Position numbers and translations under genes: made by a program
Part shown: piece after piece, positions 8,917-17,318 of the stretch
Numbering within the stretch: the stretch's first letter is position 1
Layout: each line of letters starts with the position of its first letter
The notes under the pieces: generated by a model
Seen by the model: only the letters and a program-made list of their open reading frames with translations
What the model was told of the DNA's origin: nothing
Databases searched by the model: none
NCBI RefSeq assembly: GCF_035978755.1
Contig: NZ_CP108414.1
Span: 8,866,001-8,930,000, forward strand
Direction: 5' to 3'
Source of the DNA: Streptomyces sp. NBC_01298
GTDB lineage: Bacteria > Actinomycetota > Actinomycetes > Streptomycetales > Streptomycetaceae
DNA: 64,000 nucleotides

Positions 8917-10779
8917 ATGAAAGCGTCTCCAGCACGAGGGGGTCCCCAAGGCAGAGGGCCGGTGGTCCTCGCACTCCGCTACTACGGGCGGGAGTTGGCG
9001 CGGCTGCGGTGGCTGACCGCGCCCGCCATGCTGATGCCCGCCCTGGGCAACATCGGCATCAACTACATCGCCCCGCTGGTCGTCGCGAAGCTGGTCGGGC
9101 GCATCGCGGGCGGCGCCGGGCTCGGCCTCGGCGCCTGCCTCCCGTACGTCCTGGGCTTCGCCGGTGTCCTGCTGCTCTCGGAAGCGGCGTGGCGCCTCGG
9201 CCTGCACTGCCTGAACCGGCTCGACGCCCTCGGCATCGAGCGGCTGTACATCGTGGGCATGGACGAGCTGTTCGCGAAGGACGCCGCGTTCTTCCACGAC
9301 AACTTCGCCGGGTCGCTGACCAAGCGGGTGCTGAGCTTCGCCTCCCGCTTCGAGGAGTTCGTCGACGCGCTGACCTTCTCGGTCGTGGGCCGGTTCGTAC
9401 CGCTGCTGTTCGGGTCGGTGGTGCTCTGGCACTACGAACCGCTGCTCGTCGTGGCGCTGCTGGCGATGATCGTGGTGACGGGGGTGTGCGTACTGCCCCT
9501 CATCCGGCGCCGCCAGGCGCTCGTCGCCCGGCGCGAGGAGGCGATCGCCCGGGTGTCGGGGCACGTCTCCGACAGTCTGATGAACATGGACACGGTCCGC
9601 GCGTTCGCCGCGGAGGAGCGCGAGGCGGCCGAGCACCGGTCCCGGGTCGCGCAGTCGCGCGCGCTCACGCTGCGGTCGTGGGACTACGGCAACCTGCGCA
9701 TCGACACCCTGGTCGCACCCATGTCCGTCGTGACCAACGCGCTGGGCCTGCTGATCGCCGTCACGATCGCCGGGAGCGGCGGCGGGGGCGCGGGCGGAAG
9801 CGGGCACGGGGTGGAGGCGGTCGTGGTCGCGTTCACCTACTTCTCCAACGCCACCCGGATCATGTTCGAGTTCAACCAGATCTACCGCCGCCTGGAGAGC
9901 TCGATGACGGAGGCCGCGCAGTTCACGCAGCTGCTGCTGACGCCGGCGACCGTGCTCGACCCGCCCTCGCCCGAGCCGGTGCCGGAGCCGGACCGGGCCG
10001 GCGAGGTGCGCTTCGAGAAGGTGGGCTTCGCCCACGCGGGCGCCGAGCCGCTGTTCGAGGGGCTCGACCTGGACGTGCCCAGCGGGGCGAAGATCGGGCT
10101 GGTGGGCCGCTCCGGTGGCGGCAAGACCACACTCACCCGGCTGCTGCTGCGGATGACGGACATCGACGCGGGCCGGATCCTGATCGGAGGCCGCGACATC
10201 AGCAGGCTGCGCCAGCGCGATCTGCGCGACCTGATGGCGTACGTCCCGCAGGACCCTGCGATGTTCCACCGCACCCTGCGGGAGAACATCGCGTTCGCCC
10301 GGCCCGGTGCCACCGAGGCCGAGATCCGGCGCGCGGCCGAGGCGGCGCACGTCACGGAGTTCGCCGACGCGCTGCCCGACGGCCTCGACACGATGGTCGG
10401 CGAGCGCGGGGTCAAGCTGTCGGGCGGACAGCGCCAGCGGGTCGCACTGGCACGGGCGATCCTGCGCGACGCGCCGATCCTGCTGCTGGACGAGGCGACC
10501 AGCGCCCTGGACTCCGAGAGTGAGGTCCTCGTACAGGAGGCTCTGTGGCGTCTCATGGAGGGGCGCACCGCCCTCGTGGTCGCGCACCGGCTGAGCACGG
10601 TGGCCCACATGGACCGGCTCGTCGTCCTCGACCGCGGCCGCATCGTCGAACAGGGCACGCACCACGAGCTGCTGGCCTGCGAGGGCACGTACGCGAAGCT
10701 GTGGCAGCACCAGTCGGGCGGATTCCTCGACGAGAGCCCCGCACCCCCCTCACCGCGTCAGGGGGATTCCCGGCGGTAG
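8917..10779 (+). CDS. ABC exporter, fused membrane and ATPase domains
   Basis: This is a 620-residue half-transporter of the type I exporter class. The first about 320 residues carry the membrane domain with hydrophobic segments (for example LPYVLGFAGVLLLSEAAWRL, LLVVALLAMIVVTGVCVLPL). The ATPase has Walker A GRSGGGKTT near residue 395, Q-loop VPQDP, signature LSGGQRQRVALARA near 505, Walker B ILLLDEATSALD and switch His in VVAHRLST. It would work as a homodimer in the cytoplasmic membrane. Its cargo cannot be told. The ATG at 8917 is preferred over GTG 8911 because of spacing to TAGGG. It is monocistronic with no biosynthetic neighbours. Confidence 0.9.
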   Translation: MKASPARGGPQGRGPVVLALRYYGRELARLRWLTAPAMLMPALGNIGINYIAPLVVAKLVGRIAGGAGLGLGACLPYVLGFAGVLLLSEAAWRLGLHCLNRLDALGIERLYIVGMDELFAKDAAFFHDNFAGSLTKRVLSFASRFEEFVDALTFSVVGRFVPLLFGSVVLWHYEPLLVVALLAMIVVTGVCVLPLIRRRQALVARREEAIARVSGHVSDSLMNMDTVRAFAAEEREAAEHRSRVAQSRALTLRSWDYGNLRIDTLVAPMSVVTNALGLLIAVTIAGSGGGGAGGSGHGVEAVVVAFTYFSNATRIMFEFNQIYRRLESSMTEAAQFTQLLLTPATVLDPPSPEPVPEPDRAGEVRFEKVGFAHAGAEPLFEGLDLDVPSGAKIGLVGRSGGGKTTLTRLLLRMTDIDAGRILIGGRDISRLRQRDLRDLMAYVPQDPAMFHRTLRENIAFARPGATEAEIRRAAEAAHVTEFADALPDGLDTMVGERGVKLSGGQRQRVALARAILRDAPILLLDEATSALDSESEVLVQEALWRLMEGRTALVVAHRLSTVAHMDRLVVLDRGRIVEQGTHHELLACEGTYAKLWQHQSGGFLDESPAPPSPRQGDSRR

Positions 10780-10974
10780 GCGGCGATCAGGGCGAGGTCG
10801 TTGGCGGTGGTGAGGATGTCAGCGGGGTTCGCGGTCGGGGTGACGGTGCGTGGTTGCGGCGAAGGCAGAGGCGAGGGCCGTCGGGCGCCTCGGAGGCGAC
10901 GGGGGTGCGAAGGCGGTGGGTGCGAAGGCGGTGGGGGCCGCCGGGGAGACGCAGGACGACCGTCATCAGATCTC
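10780..10974 (-). pseudogene. Collapsed gene translationally coupled to the Gfo gene
   Basis: The stop of the upstream minus-strand oxidoreductase gene overlaps a new start in TGATG near 10966-10970. The new frame begins MTVVLRLPGGP and then becomes low complexity, including a 16-base tandem duplication (GGTGCGAAGGCGGTGG on plus). A second frame at about 10778-10845 reads like a genuine C-terminus (ADILTTANDLALIAAYRR). This looks like the first and last bits of one or two deleted genes of the operon. The intact parent might be a DUF993 or sugar-epimerase type partner often found after such oxidoreductases. That identification is inference. Confidence 0.45.
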
Positions 10975-12116
10975 CAGTGCGGGGACGTCGAGACGGCGGC
11001 CTTCGCGGGCGGAGCGCAGGCCGAGTTCGGCGAGCTGGACGCCCTTGGCGCCCTCCAGCAGGTCCCAGCGGTACTCGGATCCGGTCACCACGTGCTTCAG
11101 GAAGAGCTCCCACTGGATCTTGAATCCGTTGTCGAAATCGCCGTTGTCCGGAACCTGCCGCCACTGGTCACGGAAGGACTCGGTCACCGGCAGGTCCGGG
11201 TTCCATACCGGCTTCGGTGTCAGGGAGCGGTGCTGGACACGGCAGTTGCGCAGACCTGCCACGGCGCTGCCCTCGGTGCCGTCCACCTGGAACTCCACCA
11301 GCTCGTCCCGGTCGACCCGTACGGCCCAGGAGGAGTTGATCTGGGCCGTGATGCCGCCCTCCAGCTCGAAGACGCCGTAGGCGGCGTCGTCAGCGGTCGC
11401 CGCGTAGGTCCGGCCCTGCTCGTCGACCCGCTCGGGGATGTGGGTCGCGGTGTGCGCGTACACGGAGCGGACCTCGCCGAACAGGCCGTCGAGCACGTAC
11501 CGCCAGTGCGGGAACATGTCGAGGATCATGCCGCCGCCGTCCTCGGCCCGGTAGTTCCATGACGGTCGCTGGGCCGTCTGCCAGTCGCCCTCGAAGACCC
11601 AGTAGCCGAACTCGCCCCGCACGGAGAGGATCCGTCCGAAGAAGCCACTGTCGATGAGCCGCTTGAGCTTCAGCAGACCGGGCAAGAACAGCTTGTCCTG
11701 CACCGCTCCGTTGCACACGCCGGCCTCGCGTGCCAGCCGGGCCAATTCCAGTGCTGCGTCCAGGGATTCAGCGGTCGGCTTCTCGGTGTAGATGTGCTTG
11801 CCGGCCGCGATCGCGGTCCGGATCGCCTTTTCCCGCGCCGGGGTGACCTGGGCGTCGAAGTAGATCTCGGCGAGCGGATGGGCCAGGGCGTCGTCCAGGT
11901 GCGTGGTCCAGTGCTCCAGGCCGTGCCGGTTGGCCAGTTCCTTCAGCTTGCGGTCACTGCGGCCGACAAGGATCGGCTCGGGCCAGATGACGGTTCCGTC
12001 GTCCAGGGTGAGACCGCCCTGTTCGCGGATGGCCAGCACGGAGCGGACCAGGTGCTGGCGGTAGCCATGCGACCGGTCACGCCGTTCATCACGATGCCTA
12101 TGACTTCGCGGGTCAT
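10966..12116 (-). pseudogene. Gfo/Idh/MocA oxidoreductase, one-base frameshift
   Basis: This NAD(P)-dependent sugar oxidoreductase family gene would encode about 383 residues. The start ATG at 12116 follows AAGGAGAC. The N-terminus TREVIGIVMNGVTGRM is the Rossmann loop. Right after it, at 12065-12066, the codon reading requires one more G: ATGG-CTAC occurs instead of ATGGGCTAC. The rest then runs in the other frame from 12061 to the stop (GYRQHLVRS, then EKPTAE near residue 115 and the catalytic-region motif FPHWRYVLDG). All later sequence is intact and selected-looking, so the lesion is recent or a sequencing error. It is co-directional with the ROK kinase 36 bases upstream and probably acts on the same sugar acid. 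Confidence 0.8.
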
Positions 12117-12152
12117 CCTCATGTCTCCTTCTGGGTTGATGTGCAATGGCGT

Positions 12153-13133
12153 TCAGGGGACCCGTGCCGGGTCAGGCGGCTTCTGCGGCACAGGGCACGG
12201 CAGTCGGGCGGCCGCCGCGGCGAGCAGGTCCCGGGCGAGCAGCCCCGCGCCCAGGCACCCGGCGGCGTCTCCGAGAGCCGCCGGGACGATCTCGGGCAGC
12301 TTCTGGAACCTGACACGTTCCGCCACCGCCGCGCGCAGGGGTGTGAACAAGGTGTCGCCCGCCTCGGCGAGGCCGCCGCCGATGATCAAGGTGTGGGGAT
12401 CCAGGACCGTGTGCGCGGTGACCAGGCCGTCGGCGAGGGCGGCTACCGCCGCCTGCCACACCCCGGTCGCTGCCTCGTCGCACGCCTCGACGGCCTTGGC
12501 ACAGTCGGCCGCGTCGGCGGCGGGGTCGCCGCTCGCAGCGGCCCAAGCACGACCGACCGCGGCGGCGGAGGCCAGCGCCTCCAGGCAGCCGCGCCCGCCG
12601 CAACCGCACACGGGGCCGCCGGGGCGTACGACGATGTGGCCGATCTCGCCGGCGCAGCCGTGGGCACCGGGCTCGATGCCGTCGTCGATGCCGATGGCGC
12701 CGGCGATGCCGGTGCCGAGCGACACGAACAGGAACCGGCCGGTCCCGCGACCGGCCCCGATCCGGCCCTCCGCGAGGCCGCCGGTGCGGACGTCGTGCCC
12801 GAGCGCGACGGGGATACCGCCGAGCCTGCGGCTCAGCAGCTCCCGCATCGGGACGTCGCGCCAGCCGAGGTTGGCAGCGTGGACGGCGATGCCCTGCTCC
12901 GCGGCGACGACGCCGGGCACGGCGACGCCCGCGGCCTCCGCGGCCGCGCCGAAGTGCTTGTGCCCGTGGGCACGCAGATCCTCCGCGAACCCGAGGATCG
13001 ACTGCACGACGGCGTCGGGCCCGCGCTCGCGCCCGGTGGCCCGCCGGGCCTCGTACAACAGCGCCCCGTCGAGCCCGACCAGAGCCGCTTTCATTCCGGT
13101 ACCGCCCACATCGAGGGCGATGACATGTCTCAT
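12153..13133 (-). CDS. ROK-family sugar kinase
   Basis: This 326-residue ROK kinase should phosphorylate an imported sugar with ATP in the cytoplasm. The N-terminal phosphate loop is ALDVGGTGMKAALVG. The catalytic Asp is in GHDVRTGGLAEGR near residue 120. The zinc motif is complete: GEIGHIVV followed by VCGCGGRGCLE near 165-190. There is no helix-turn-helix, so it is a kinase rather than a regulator. The start at 13133 gives the family-typical N-terminus, and an upstream in-frame start at 13157 is less likely. It lies downstream of the lyase gene across a strong palindrome and 36 bases before the oxidoreductase. Which sugar it uses is unknown; glucose or a monosaccharide from the lyase product is plausible. 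Confidence 0.85.
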   Translation of the reverse strand: MRHVIALDVGGTGMKAALVGLDGALLYEARRATGRERGPDAVVQSILGFAEDLRAHGHKHFGAAAEAAGVAVPGVVAAEQGIAVHAANLGWRDVPMRELLSRRLGGIPVALGHDVRTGGLAEGRIGAGRGTGRFLFVSLGTGIAGAIGIDDGIEPGAHGCAGEIGHIVVRPGGPVCGCGGRGCLEALASAAAVGRAWAAASGDPAADAADCAKAVEACDEAATGVWQAAVAALADGLVTAHTVLDPHTLIIGGGLAEAGDTLFTPLRAAVAERVRFQKLPEIVPAALGDAAGCLGAGLLARDLLAAAAARLPCPVPQKPPDPARVP

Positions 13134-13204
13134 TGGGAACACTCTCACGCGTGACACGGAGGTTCAGCCCACTGCTACGACCTGGGCGAAGGCCGTCGGG
13201 GGGC

Positions 13205-13252
13205 GCCCCGGCCGCCAGCCGTCGCCGGCCGGCGACGGCTGGCGGCCGGGGC
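13205..13252. terminator. 48-bp perfect GC palindrome (terminator-like)
   Basis: The arms of 24 bases (GCCCCGGCCGCCAGCCGTCG and four more) are exact reverse complements with no spacer. They lie between the lyase stop (13279) and the kinase start (13133). It would form a very stable hairpin in the minus-strand transcript and probably ends or dampens it before the kinase. Confidence 0.7.
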
Positions 13253-13278
13253 ACCGCCCCTTCAGGGACGGTCAGGAC

Positions 13279-14130
13279 TCATCCCTGGGAGAGATCCAGG
13301 ACGCGGATGTCGTCGTGATAGACGACGCGCGTCGGTACGTCTCCCTTCGCGAGCGTCTGGTCGGGCCGGTAGAGGCCCCACTTGAGATAGCCGAACTCCG
13401 CCGGGTTCACGGGGTGGAAGGTCTTCACGTTCGCGTACGTCTGCCGCAGCGTGTAATCCGGTTCGCCGGGCATCTTGGTGGAGACCTTGTAGTAGCCGGT
13501 ACTGTCGTCCGTCCAGCTCACGTCCACGCGGAAACGCATCCACTTGCCGAGGTGCGGGCGGAAGTCGTTGACCACGGTGGACTGAAGGTTGAGGGTCGGC
13601 GACCGGAAGGCGATGCTGTTCCGCTTGGTCATGAGGTAGAAGGACGGCAGGTTTCCGCCGGCGTGCTTCCCCTGGAAGATGATGTCGCCGGCTTCCGACT
13701 CCCCGGACTCCCACGTCTCCCAGTCCTTCAACATGACGCTGAACTCGTACCGCTGTTCGTCGCCCACGACGAACTTCCCCTCGGGGACGTCGTTCGTGGC
13801 GCTCTCGCTGCGCGGGGCTCCGTCGGAGACGTAACCGGGGTCGCCCAGGGTCACCTGGTGCGCGACGGCGTGGTCGGCCCCCGAGTCGACGACGTATGAC
13901 GCGTCGGCCGCGGTCGCATGCGTCGTGGTCAGGTTCGGAATGCCTGAATTCAGCCGGCCGTTCGCGTATTCGATGTCCAGCAGGGGCGCGGAGACGCCAC
14001 TGCTGCCGCACGAGGCCTCCGAGGCCCGGCTCCCGCTGTCCTGACCCGCTTGGGCGGTGGCCACGCATGCGATGGTGAGCGCCCCCGCCGCCGCGGCGGC
14101 GATGACGGACCTCTTCGTCGACTTCTTCAT
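13279..14130 (-). CDS. Secreted heparin lyase I-like polysaccharide lyase
   Basis: The protein has 283 residues from the ATG at 14130, two bases after the stop of the propeller gene. The N-terminus KKSTKRSVIAAAAAGALTIA with TAQAG is a signal peptide. The mature protein has the jelly-roll pattern of PF14099-type lyases: RYEFSVMLKDWETW, IIFQGKHAGGNLPSFYLMT, GKWMRFRVDVSW and the closing YHDDIRVLD. Family members cleave uronic-acid polysaccharides by beta-elimination or are uncharacterised. The Lys and His in the QGKHAG strand may be catalytic, but I cannot assign residues firmly. With the importer and oxidoreductases nearby, it probably releases unsaturated oligosaccharides outside the cell. Confidence 0.65.
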   Translation of the reverse strand: MKKSTKRSVIAAAAAGALTIACVATAQAGQDSGSRASEASCGSSGVSAPLLDIEYANGRLNSGIPNLTTTHATAADASYVVDSGADHAVAHQVTLGDPGYVSDGAPRSESATNDVPEGKFVVGDEQRYEFSVMLKDWETWESGESEAGDIIFQGKHAGGNLPSFYLMTKRNSIAFRSPTLNLQSTVVNDFRPHLGKWMRFRVDVSWTDDSTGYYKVSTKMPGEPDYTLRQTYANVKTFHPVNPAEFGYLKWGLYRPDQTLAKGDVPTRVVYHDDIRVLDLSQG

Positions 14131-14132
14131 GG

Positions 14133-16160
14133 TCAGCTCACCGGCTTGTCTTCGATACGGACGAGGTTGTGGCCGCGCATCGTGTAGAGCAGGCCGCGGC
14201 CGTCGGCGTTGACGTGCGGGCCGCTGTACCAGGCGCCGTTGATCTCGGGGACGACGGTGCTGACGGCGAACGTCTTGGGGTCGAAACGGAAGAGCGTGGT
14301 GTCGGAGACGCCGTAGACGATTCCTCGGCTGGTGACCATGGCCGCGAAGCCGGGGCAGAGGGAGCGGTGGTCGGCAGTGTGGATCACCCGGCGGATCGGG
14401 ACGTCGACGACGAAGAAGCCGCCCTTCCGCGTGAGTCCGTACAGGTGCTTGCCGTGCACTGCCAGCGCGGCCACTCCCGTGGTCAGCGACGCGGGGAGGT
14501 CCAGGCGCCACAGTTCCTTCCCGGCAACCGGGTCGAAGGCGACGATCGAGCCACGAGGCCCCTGCGCGGTGGGGTTGTCGCCGCCGAGGTACGCGACTCC
14601 CTCACGGGTGGTGACCGCACGCACCAGTTGGATGTCGTCGACCGGGTTGATGTAGGCGGCCTTCTTGCCGGTCTTCGGGGAGTACGTCCACAGGGAGCCG
14701 CCGCCCTCGGTGTCGGACTGCACGCCGACCAGCAGGAGTTCGTTGACCGTGTCGTAGCAGACGTCGAGCGGACGGTTCTGCTCGCTCGGGAAGGCCGCGA
14801 GCTGGCGGGGCTGCTTATCGGCTGTGGGGTCGTACGTCCACATGCCCTGCGAGCTGTACTGACCGGTGTAGAGCACCCCGTTCAGCACCTCCGCGTCCTT
14901 CGCCTCACCGGGTGCGCGGAGGTTGACCACCTTGCCGCTGCGCAGGTCGTGACGGGCGATGCCGTTGTTGCCGCCCACGTAGACGAACCGGTGGTCGGCG
15001 GCGATTCCCATCGTGGTCTGCGGAGTGACGGGTGCGCCCGCCTGGCCGAGATCGGTGACGACGGACGTACCGGCGGCCACGTCGATCTCCGCCACGAAGC
15101 CGTAGCCCGAGACGACGGTCAGTGTGCCGTCGACGTGGTCCAGGCCCCAGATCTCGCCGAGGTCGCCGTCGAACTCGACGGGGGCGACGACCTTCGTGGC
15201 CGTCGCGTAGGAGTGCAGGCCCGCATCGGTGGCGAAGTAGATCAGGTCGCCGTTCGCGGTCAGGTTCTTGACCACGCTGCCGCCGGTGGGCGTCACGGTG
15301 TACGAGGAGAGGTCGGCGAGGTCCATGACGGCGAGCTTGGCGGGCTCGGTCGATCCCGAGGTACTGACGACGAGCCGGTCGCCGACCACGAGGAGGTCGC
15401 GCAGGCTGGGATCCTTCTCCATCTCCGGGGGCGTGACGTTGCTGAAGGTGCGCGCCGCCCGGTCGTACGCGTACAGCGACGCCTTGCTTGCCCCGTCCCC
15501 GCCGGCCAGGACGCTGCCGGCGCCGAAGAAGACGGTCGTGTCGGTGGCGGCGACGGCCCTGGCCAGGGTGGCCTTGGGGTCAGGTATGCCGAGGTTGGTC
15601 ACCTTTCCGGTGGCCGGGTCGTACATCCACAGCGCGGGCGCCTTCCCAGGGATCCCGCCGACCGCGTACACGGTGCCGTCCGGGGCGACGGCGAGGTCGC
15701 GGATGTCGCGGTCCTCGGTGCGGCCGACGCCCACGGCGGGCTTGTCCGGCGTGGTCAGGTCCCAGCGGAAGAGGTTCGGCTTGCCTTCGTCACCCTTGGT
15801 CAGGATGCCCGCGTACAGGTAGCGGCCGGTGGGATCCGCGGCGAGCGCCTGAATCGAGTGGCCCACGCCGAGGACGGTCCGGGACACCACCTCGCGGGTC
15901 GGCAGGTGGAAGGCGATCACCTGCGTCGGGGAGAGGTTACGAGAGCCGATGTAGACCGTGTCGCCGACCTGGACCGCGCTCATGAGCGCGAACTGCTCGA
16001 TGCCGGGGCCGAGATCGGTGATGCGGGTACAGGGTCCGCTGGCCGTGGGAGTGTCCTGGGCCTGGGCCGGTGCGGTGAGCAGCGGGCCCGCTGCTGCGGC
16101 GAGCCCGAGGGCGCCGCCTGCCGTGAGCAGCTGACGCCTGCCCATCGAAGAGCCTTGCAT
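14133..16160 (-). CDS. Tat-exported beta-propeller, carbohydrate-linked
   Basis: The protein has 675 residues from the ATG at 16160, which AAGGAG precedes by 9 bases. The N-terminus has the twin-arginine signal GRRQLLTAGGALGLAAAAG, then APAQA. The remainder is all-beta with repeated blades (for example DTVYIGSRNL, RYLYAGILTK, KHLYGLTRKGGFFVVDV), fitting one or two propellers of the PQQ/YncE-like class. Secreted propellers next to lyases can be lyases themselves (families PL22, PL24, PL25 and PL42 are propellers), so an enzymatic role is possible. A binding role is equally possible. It sits between the hydroxyacid dehydrogenase and lyase genes and is almost fused to the latter (two-base gap), which argues for a shared substrate. 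Confidence 0.7.
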   Translation of the reverse strand: MQGSSMGRRQLLTAGGALGLAAAAGPLLTAPAQAQDTPTASGPCTRITDLGPGIEQFALMSAVQVGDTVYIGSRNLSPTQVIAFHLPTREVVSRTVLGVGHSIQALAADPTGRYLYAGILTKGDEGKPNLFRWDLTTPDKPAVGVGRTEDRDIRDLAVAPDGTVYAVGGIPGKAPALWMYDPATGKVTNLGIPDPKATLARAVAATDTTVFFGAGSVLAGGDGASKASLYAYDRAARTFSNVTPPEMEKDPSLRDLLVVGDRLVVSTSGSTEPAKLAVMDLADLSSYTVTPTGGSVVKNLTANGDLIYFATDAGLHSYATATKVVAPVEFDGDLGEIWGLDHVDGTLTVVSGYGFVAEIDVAAGTSVVTDLGQAGAPVTPQTTMGIAADHRFVYVGGNNGIARHDLRSGKVVNLRAPGEAKDAEVLNGVLYTGQYSSQGMWTYDPTADKQPRQLAAFPSEQNRPLDVCYDTVNELLLVGVQSDTEGGGSLWTYSPKTGKKAAYINPVDDIQLVRAVTTREGVAYLGGDNPTAQGPRGSIVAFDPVAGKELWRLDLPASLTTGVAALAVHGKHLYGLTRKGGFFVVDVPIRRVIHTADHRSLCPGFAAMVTSRGIVYGVSDTTLFRFDPKTFAVSTVVPEINGAWYSGPHVNADGRGLLYTMRGHNLVRIEDKPVS

Positions 16161-16280
16161 GGGGGGACTCCTTGGTTCGTTGTGCGGGGACATAGAGCGG
16201 GGAGGAACAAGAGCCGCGGTGGGATGCTCACGGCAGGGACCGGCCGGCCCCGGGTGGGGGGGAACTCCGGGACCGGCCGG

Positions 16281-17294
16281 TCAGGCCGACGTCGCGAGGG
16301 CCGCGTGGTACACGGCGTGGGCGAACGGTTCTCCGGAGCAGTAGCGCTGGACCTCGTCGACGGCGCTGCTGGTGATCCGGTGGAGTTCGCCGCCGAGCGA
16401 GCCGGCGATATGGGGGGTGAGGAGGACATTGGGCAGGGAGTAGAGCGGTGAGCTGGCGGGGAGCACCTCAGGTTCGGTGACGTCGATGACCGCGCGGATG
16501 CGACCGGTCACGGCTTCGGCCGTGAGGGCCTCGGTGTCGACGAGGGATCCGCGTGCCGTGTTGATCAGCGTGGCGCCGTCGCGCATCAGTGACAGCCTGC
16601 GCGCGTCCAGCAGATGGTGGGTCTCCGGCAGCGCCGGGGCGTGCAGCGAGACGACGTCCGAGCCGGCGACGAGTTCGTCGAGGCCGACGTGCCGGGCACC
16701 CAGTTCCGCGGCCTGCGCGGCGTCGACGTGAGGGTCGGCGAGGAGCAGGTCGAGATCGTAGGGCCGCAGCAGTTCGAGGACCTTGCGGCCCACGAGGGAC
16801 GCGCCGACCAGGCCCACGGTCCGGCGGTAGTTGCCGAACCCGGGGAAGTGCTGGGACCAGTCGAGGGCGGCACGGTGGTCGCGGTAGACGCCCGCGATGT
16901 CCAGGACCCGCTTGTTGGCGAAGAGGACCGCTGCGACCGTGTACTCGGCGACGGGCACGGCGTTGGCGCCGGCGGCCGAGGAGACCACCAGTCCGCGGTC
17001 CCAACAGGCTTGTGTCACATGGTGCTTGACGCTGCCCGCCGCGTGGACGACCGCCTTCAGCGCCGGTGCCCGTGCCAGGACCTCCTCGTCGAGGACGGGG
17101 CATCCCCAGGAGGTGATCAGGATCTCCACGTCCTTCAGGGCCGGTTCCCCGGCGAGGTCCTCGGCGACGTGGTCCGGGTCGATGTCGACGTACGCCGTCA
17201 GACGTTGGATGTCGGCCGGTGCGAACAGCGCGTCCCGGTGCCGTCGGCCCATGGCGAACAGGGCCCGGGGACGGGTGGTCGGGGTGGGGCGCAT
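16281..17294 (-). CDS. D-isomer 2-hydroxyacid dehydrogenase
   Basis: The enzyme has 337 residues from the ATG at 17294, after TGAGGAATT. The upstream in-frame GTG at 17309 overlaps that ribosome site. The NAD domain has VGLVGASLVGRKVLELL near residue 140. The catalytic Arg lies in NTARGSLVD, the Glu in VIDVTEPEVLP and the His in TPHIAGS. It would reversibly oxidise a 2-hydroxy acid or reduce a 2-keto acid with NAD(H) in the cytoplasm. It follows the second permease by 24 bases, so it belongs to the import operon. This suggests that the sugar breakdown yields a keto-acid or hydroxy-acid intermediate, consistent with lyase-derived uronates. The exact substrate is not deducible. Confidence 0.85.
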   Translation of the reverse strand: MRPTPTTRPRALFAMGRRHRDALFAPADIQRLTAYVDIDPDHVAEDLAGEPALKDVEILITSWGCPVLDEEVLARAPALKAVVHAAGSVKHHVTQACWDRGLVVSSAAGANAVPVAEYTVAAVLFANKRVLDIAGVYRDHRAALDWSQHFPGFGNYRRTVGLVGASLVGRKVLELLRPYDLDLLLADPHVDAAQAAELGARHVGLDELVAGSDVVSLHAPALPETHHLLDARRLSLMRDGATLINTARGSLVDTEALTAEAVTGRIRAVIDVTEPEVLPASSPLYSLPNVLLTPHIAGSLGGELHRITSSAVDEVQRYCSGEPFAHAVYHAALATSA

Positions 17295-17318
17295 GGGTGA
17301 ATTCCTCACGGTGTCGGC

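Noticed and set aside
11794..13899. Long plus-strand frames opposite the oxidoreductase and kinase
   Set aside because: They are shadows of biased codons. The minus-strand proteins show clear ROK and Gfo motifs.
14169..16451. Long plus-strand frame opposite the Tat propeller
   Set aside because: The propeller frame has a Tat signal, ribosome site and repeats; the opposite frame has none.
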